A stretch of 64,000 nucleotides of DNA from Mycobacterium fragae (lineage in GTDB: Bacteria > Actinomycetota > Actinomycetes > Mycobacteriales > Mycobacteriaceae): assembly GCF_002102185.1 (NCBI RefSeq), contig NZ_LQOW01000003.1, forward strand, positions 62,001 through 126,000, given 5' to 3'. The notes under the pieces were generated by a model that ran no database searches, was not told the origin of the DNA, and saw only the letters and a program-made list of their open reading frames with translations. This document shows, one piece after another, positions 60,717 through 64,000 of this stretch (positions are counted from its first letter, which is position 1; the number at the start of each line of letters is the position of its first letter). Position numbers and translations under genes: made by a program.

Positions 60717-63700
60717 CTGCGACGCCGCATGTCGGAGGCGCACTGGAGGAGTTGTTGGGGCGCAGCGGGCGCTTCTTCACTCCGGGCGAGTTCTCCGCCG
60801 ACCTGCGCACCGTCACCCGGCAGGGCGGCCGTGAGGCCGACGTCTTCTACCGCGACCGGTGGAACCACGACAAGGTGGTCCGTTCGACGCACGGCGTCAA
60901 CTGCACGGGATCGTGTTCGTGGAAGATCTATGTCAAGGACGGGATCATCACCTGGGAGACCCAGCAGACCGACTATCCGTCGGTGGGTCCGGACCGCCCC
61001 GAGTACGAGCCGCGCGGGTGTCCCCGGGGTGCGTCGTTCTCCTGGTACAGCTATTCGCCGACCCGGGTGCGGTATCCGTACGCCCGGGGCCTGTTGGTCG
61101 AGATGTTCCGGGAAGCCAAAGCGCGCCTGGGTGATCCGGTGTTGGCGTGGGCAGACATTCAGGCCGACCCTGAGCGTCGCCGCCGCTATCAGCGGGCCCG
61201 CGGCAAGGGCGGGCTGATCCGGGTCAGCTGGGCCGAAGCCACCGAGATGATCGCCGCCGCCCATGTGTACACCATCAAGGCGTACGGGCCGGACCGGGTG
61301 GCCGGTTTCTCACCGATACCGGCGATGTCGATGGTCAGCCATGCTGCGGGTTCGCGGTTCATCGAGCTGATCGGCGGCGTGATGACGTCGTTCTACGACT
61401 GGTATGCCGACCTTCCGGTGGCCTCGCCCCAGGTGTTCGGCGACCAGACCGATGTGCCCGAGTCGGGGGACTGGTGGGACGCAGCGTATTTGGTGATGTG
61501 GGGTTCCAACGTGCCCATTACCCGCACGCCCGACGCGCACTGGATGGCCGAGGCCCGCTACCGCGGCACCAAGGTGGTGAGCGTCAGCCCCGACTATGCG
61601 GACAACACCAAGTTCGCCGACGAGTGGATGCCGTGCGCGGCCGGCACCGACGGGGCGCTGGCCATGGCGATGGGCCACGTGATCCTCTCGGAATGCTATG
61701 TCAAACAAGAGGTTCCGTTCTTCGCGGACTTTGCGCGTCGCTACACCGATTTACCGTTTCTGATCAAGCTCGAGCAGCGCGGCGACGCGATGGTGCCCGG
61801 AAAGAACCTCACCGCAGCCGACATGGGTCAAGCCGTGGAGAACGCGGCGTTCAAACCCGCGATATTGGACTCCGCTACCGACTCCGTCGTAATCCCGCAC
61901 GGCTCAGTCGGATTCCGCTACGGCGAGGACGGCGTCGGGAAGTGGAACCTCGACCTGAATGGAGTGACTCCCGCGCTGAGCGTGGAGCGCCCGCACGCGT
62001 CCAACGGCGACCGCGCTACCGCGCTGGTGCAGTTCCCCGGCTTCGACACTATCGACGGGCACGGCGAAACCGTGACGCGTGGCGTACCGGTGCGCCGCGT
62101 CGGCGAGCATGTGGTGTGCACAGTGTTCGACCTGATGCTCGCCCACTACGGGGTGGCGCGCCCCGGGCTTCCCGGCGATTGGCCCACCGGTTACGACGAC
62201 GCCACCCAGGCCAACACCCCGGCCTGGCAGGAGCCGATCACCGGCGTGTCGGCTGCGCAGGCGATCCGTGTCGCAAGGGAATTCGCCCGCAGCGCTGAGG
62301 AATCCGGCGGGCGGTCGATGATCATCATGGGCGGCGGTATTTGCCACTGGTTCCACGGCGACGCCATCTACCGTGCGGTGCTGGCGTTGCTGATGCTCAC
62401 CGGGTCGATGGGACGAAACGGCGGCGGCTGGGCGCACTACGTCGGTCAGGAGAAGGTTCGTCCGCTCACCGGGTGGCAGACGCTGGCAATGGCCACCGAC
62501 TGGGCGCGGCCCCCAAGACAGGTCCCCGGCGCGTCTTACTGGTATGCGCACACCGACCAGTGGCGCTACGACGCCTACGGGGCAGACAAGCTGGCCAGCC
62601 CGGTCGGCCGTGGCCGGTTCGCCGGAAAGCACACCATGGACCTGCTGACCTCCGCGGCGGCCATGGGGTGGAGCCCGTTCTACCCGCAGTTCGACCGTTC
62701 CAGCCTCGACGTCGCCGACGAGGCGCACGTGGCGGGTCGCGACGTCGCCGAGTATGTGGGCGAGCAACTCGCGCAGCGCAAGCTCAAACTCGCGATCACC
62801 GATCCCGACAATCCGGTGAACTGGCCACGGGTGCTCACCGTGTGGCGGGCGAACTTGATCGGCTCGTCCGGCAAGGGTGGCGAGTACTTCCTGCGGCACC
62901 TGTTGGGGACCGACTCCAACATGCAGGCTGAACCAACCGCGGACGGGGTCCGGCCTTCCGATGTGGCCTGGGACAACGAGATTCCGGAGGGCAAGCTCGA
63001 CCTGATGATGTCGATCGACTTCCGGATGACGTCGACGACACTGATGTCCGACGTGGTGCTGCCGGCGGCGACCTGGTACGAGAAGGCCGACCTGTCCAGC
63101 ACCGACATGCACCCGTATGTGCACGCGTTCAGCCCGGCGACCGATCCGCCGTGGGAAACCCGTTCGGACTTCGACGCGTTCGGCGCGATCGCCCGAGCCT
63201 TCAGCGCGATGGCCAAGCGCCATCTGGGTACTCGCAGCGATGTTGTGCTCACCGCGCTGCTGCATGACACCCCCGACGCGTTGGCGTATCCCGATGGCAC
63301 CGAACATGTCTGGTTGCACGCCGACGAAGTGCCGGTCCCGGGCAAGACGATGAGCAAGCTCACGGTCGTCGAGCGCGACTACGGCGCGATCTACGACAAG
63401 TGGGTGACGCTGGGTCCACTGGTCGAGAAATTCGGGCTGACCGTCAAGGGCTTCACAGTGCATCCCTTCCAGGAGGTCGAGCAGCTGGCCGCCAAATTCG
63501 GTGTGATGAATTCCGGTGCCGGTCAAGGCCGCCCGGCGATGACGACGGCCGACCGAATGGCCGACACGATATTGATGCTGTCGGGCACATCCAACGGCCG
63601 GCTCGCGGTCGAGGGTTTCCTGGAGCTGGAGAAGCGCACCGGCCAGAGGCTGGCCCACCTGGCCGAGGGCAGCGAGGAAAAGCGCATCACCTACGCCGAC

Positions 63701-64000
63701 ACCCAGGCGCGTCCGGTGCCGGTGATCACCAGCCCGGAATGGTCGGGCAGCGAGACCGGCGGCCGCCGCTACGCGCCGTTCACCATCAACATCGAGCACC
63801 TCAAGCCTTTTCACACGCTCACCGGACGGATGCACTTCTATCTCGCTCACGACTGGATCGAGGAACTCGGCGAGCACCTGCCGGTCTATCGGCCACCGCT
63901 GGACATGACCCGGCTGTTCAACGCGCCCGAGCTCGGCCCGACCGAAGACGGCATCGGATTGACCGTGCGGTATCTGACGCCGCACTCGAAGTGGTCTTTC
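60713..64000 (+). CDS. narG: Respiratory nitrate reductase alpha subunit NarG, 3' end beyond the window
   Basis: The molybdenum catalytic subunit of the membrane-bound NarGHI complex, reducing nitrate to nitrite with quinol electrons at the inner face of the membrane. The frame covers 1096 codons, of the ~1230 expected, and is open to the window edge. The FS0 cluster ligands are visible (His and two Cys in HGVNCTGSCSWKIYV, Cys in EPRGCPRGASFSWY), as are SPIPAMSMVSHAAGSRF and the Mo-site part YDWYADLPVASPQVFGDQTD. The TTG start at 60713 follows GAGGAGGT with correct spacing. narHJI should follow outside. It matches Rv1161. Confidence 0.96.
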   Translation, partial: MTATPHVGGALEELLGRSGRFFTPGEFSADLRTVTRQGGREADVFYRDRWNHDKVVRSTHGVNCTGSCSWKIYVKDGIITWETQQTDYPSVGPDRPEYEPRGCPRGASFSWYSYSPTRVRYPYARGLLVEMFREAKARLGDPVLAWADIQADPERRRRYQRARGKGGLIRVSWAEATEMIAAAHVYTIKAYGPDRVAGFSPIPAMSMVSHAAGSRFIELIGGVMTSFYDWYADLPVASPQVFGDQTDVPESGDWWDAAYLVMWGSNVPITRTPDAHWMAEARYRGTKVVSVSPDYADNTKFADEWMPCAAGTDGALAMAMGHVILSECYVKQEVPFFADFARRYTDLPFLIKLEQRGDAMVPGKNLTAADMGQAVENAAFKPAILDSATDSVVIPHGSVGFRYGEDGVGKWNLDLNGVTPALSVERPHASNGDRATALVQFPGFDTIDGHGETVTRGVPVRRVGEHVVCTVFDLMLAHYGVARPGLPGDWPTGYDDATQANTPAWQEPITGVSAAQAIRVAREFARSAEESGGRSMIIMGGGICHWFHGDAIYRAVLALLMLTGSMGRNGGGWAHYVGQEKVRPLTGWQTLAMATDWARPPRQVPGASYWYAHTDQWRYDAYGADKLASPVGRGRFAGKHTMDLLTSAAAMGWSPFYPQFDRSSLDVADEAHVAGRDVAEYVGEQLAQRKLKLAITDPDNPVNWPRVLTVWRANLIGSSGKGGEYFLRHLLGTDSNMQAEPTADGVRPSDVAWDNEIPEGKLDLMMSIDFRMTSTTLMSDVVLPAATWYEKADLSSTDMHPYVHAFSPATDPPWETRSDFDAFGAIARAFSAMAKRHLGTRSDVVLTALLHDTPDALAYPDGTEHVWLHADEVPVPGKTMSKLTVVERDYGAIYDKWVTLGPLVEKFGLTVKGFTVHPFQEVEQLAAKFGVMNSGAGQGRPAMTTADRMADTILMLSGTSNGRLAVEGFLELEKRTGQRLAHLAEGSEEKRITYADTQARPVPVITSPEWSGSETGGRRYAPFTINIEHLKPFHTLTGRMHFYLAHDWIEELGEHLPVYRPPLDMTRLFNAPELGPTEDGIGLTVRYLTPHSKWSF

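Noticed and set aside
61904..63985. 693-codon open frame on the minus strand
   Set aside because: It lies entirely antisense to narG. High-GC coding sequence routinely leaves long open frames on the other strand, and its His/Val/Arg-rich translation has no recognisable domain.

Overview
The window is high-GC actinobacterial DNA whose gene order follows the Mycobacterium tuberculosis Rv1109c-Rv1161 segment: ispH, ychF, zwf, gnd, bpoB, ephC, an Rv1125-like acyltransferase, ppdK, prpR-prpDC, an Rv1132-like membrane protein, metE, mcr, mmpL13, a sirtuin, omt, an Rv1155-like protein, an Rv1156-like HhH-GPD protein, pimE, mutT2 and narG. GTG and TTG starts, Mce-associated proteins, an MmpL, PimE, a 13E12-family gene and F420-type enzymes all indicate a Mycobacterium, most likely a non-tuberculous species. 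Several loci that are truncated or split in M. tuberculosis are intact here: a class III cyclase (Rv1120c-like), a thiolase and an enoyl-CoA hydratase (Rv1135A/Rv1136-like) and MmpL13. A methylisocitrate lyase gene (prpB) completes the methylcitrate operon. Orthology statements rest on remembered family sequences, not on a search.

1-13 kb: isoprenoid and GTPase housekeeping genes, then a small accessory block (a peroxiredoxin fused to DUF742, a coiled-coil repeat protein, a DUF732 secreted protein, a papain-like YiiX-type protein, a cyclase), then pentose-phosphate genes, hydrolases and two Mce-associated membrane proteins. 13-17.6 kb: an insertion zone with metX, a 13E12 gene remnant, a TetR/membrane-protein pair and a complete 13E12 gene. 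17.7-29 kb: an acyltransferase, a truncated-type PpdK with its partner, an inserted NADP-reductase/HxlR/DoxX/amine-oxidase block, then divergent prpR and prpDBC for propionyl-CoA disposal. 29-44 kb: membrane and redox proteins, a DUF3556 gene with a KstR-type operator, metE behind a cobalamin riboswitch, another cyclase, thiolase-hydratase, a reductase-methyltransferase pair, and echA-mcr-SDR for branched acyl-CoA metabolism. 44.8-51 kb: MmpL13 with a TetR gene, a sirtuin, a GntR regulator, DUF1697-omt and an F420-type PPOX protein.

51-56.5 kb is the most unusual part. The 5' end of an HhH-GPD glycosylase-like gene occurs four times in the same orientation. The three extra copies are partial and alternate with unrelated cargo genes (nitroreductase, alpha/beta hydrolase, methyltransferase, secreted Gly/Pro protein), a hairpin-dense non-coding stretch and a phage capsid fragment. 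It looks like a repeatedly used insertion hotspot. 56.5-64 kb returns to core genes: secreted Pro/Ala-rich proteins, pimE, a pterin dehydratase, mutT2 and the start of narG, which runs off the window.

The clearest functional themes are propionate and cholesterol-type carbon use (prpDBC, mcr, thiolase, hydratase, KstR-type box), B12-dependent switching of methionine synthesis, NADPH supply, and envelope lipid export or glycosylation. No tRNA, rRNA, CRISPR array or intact transposase was seen.
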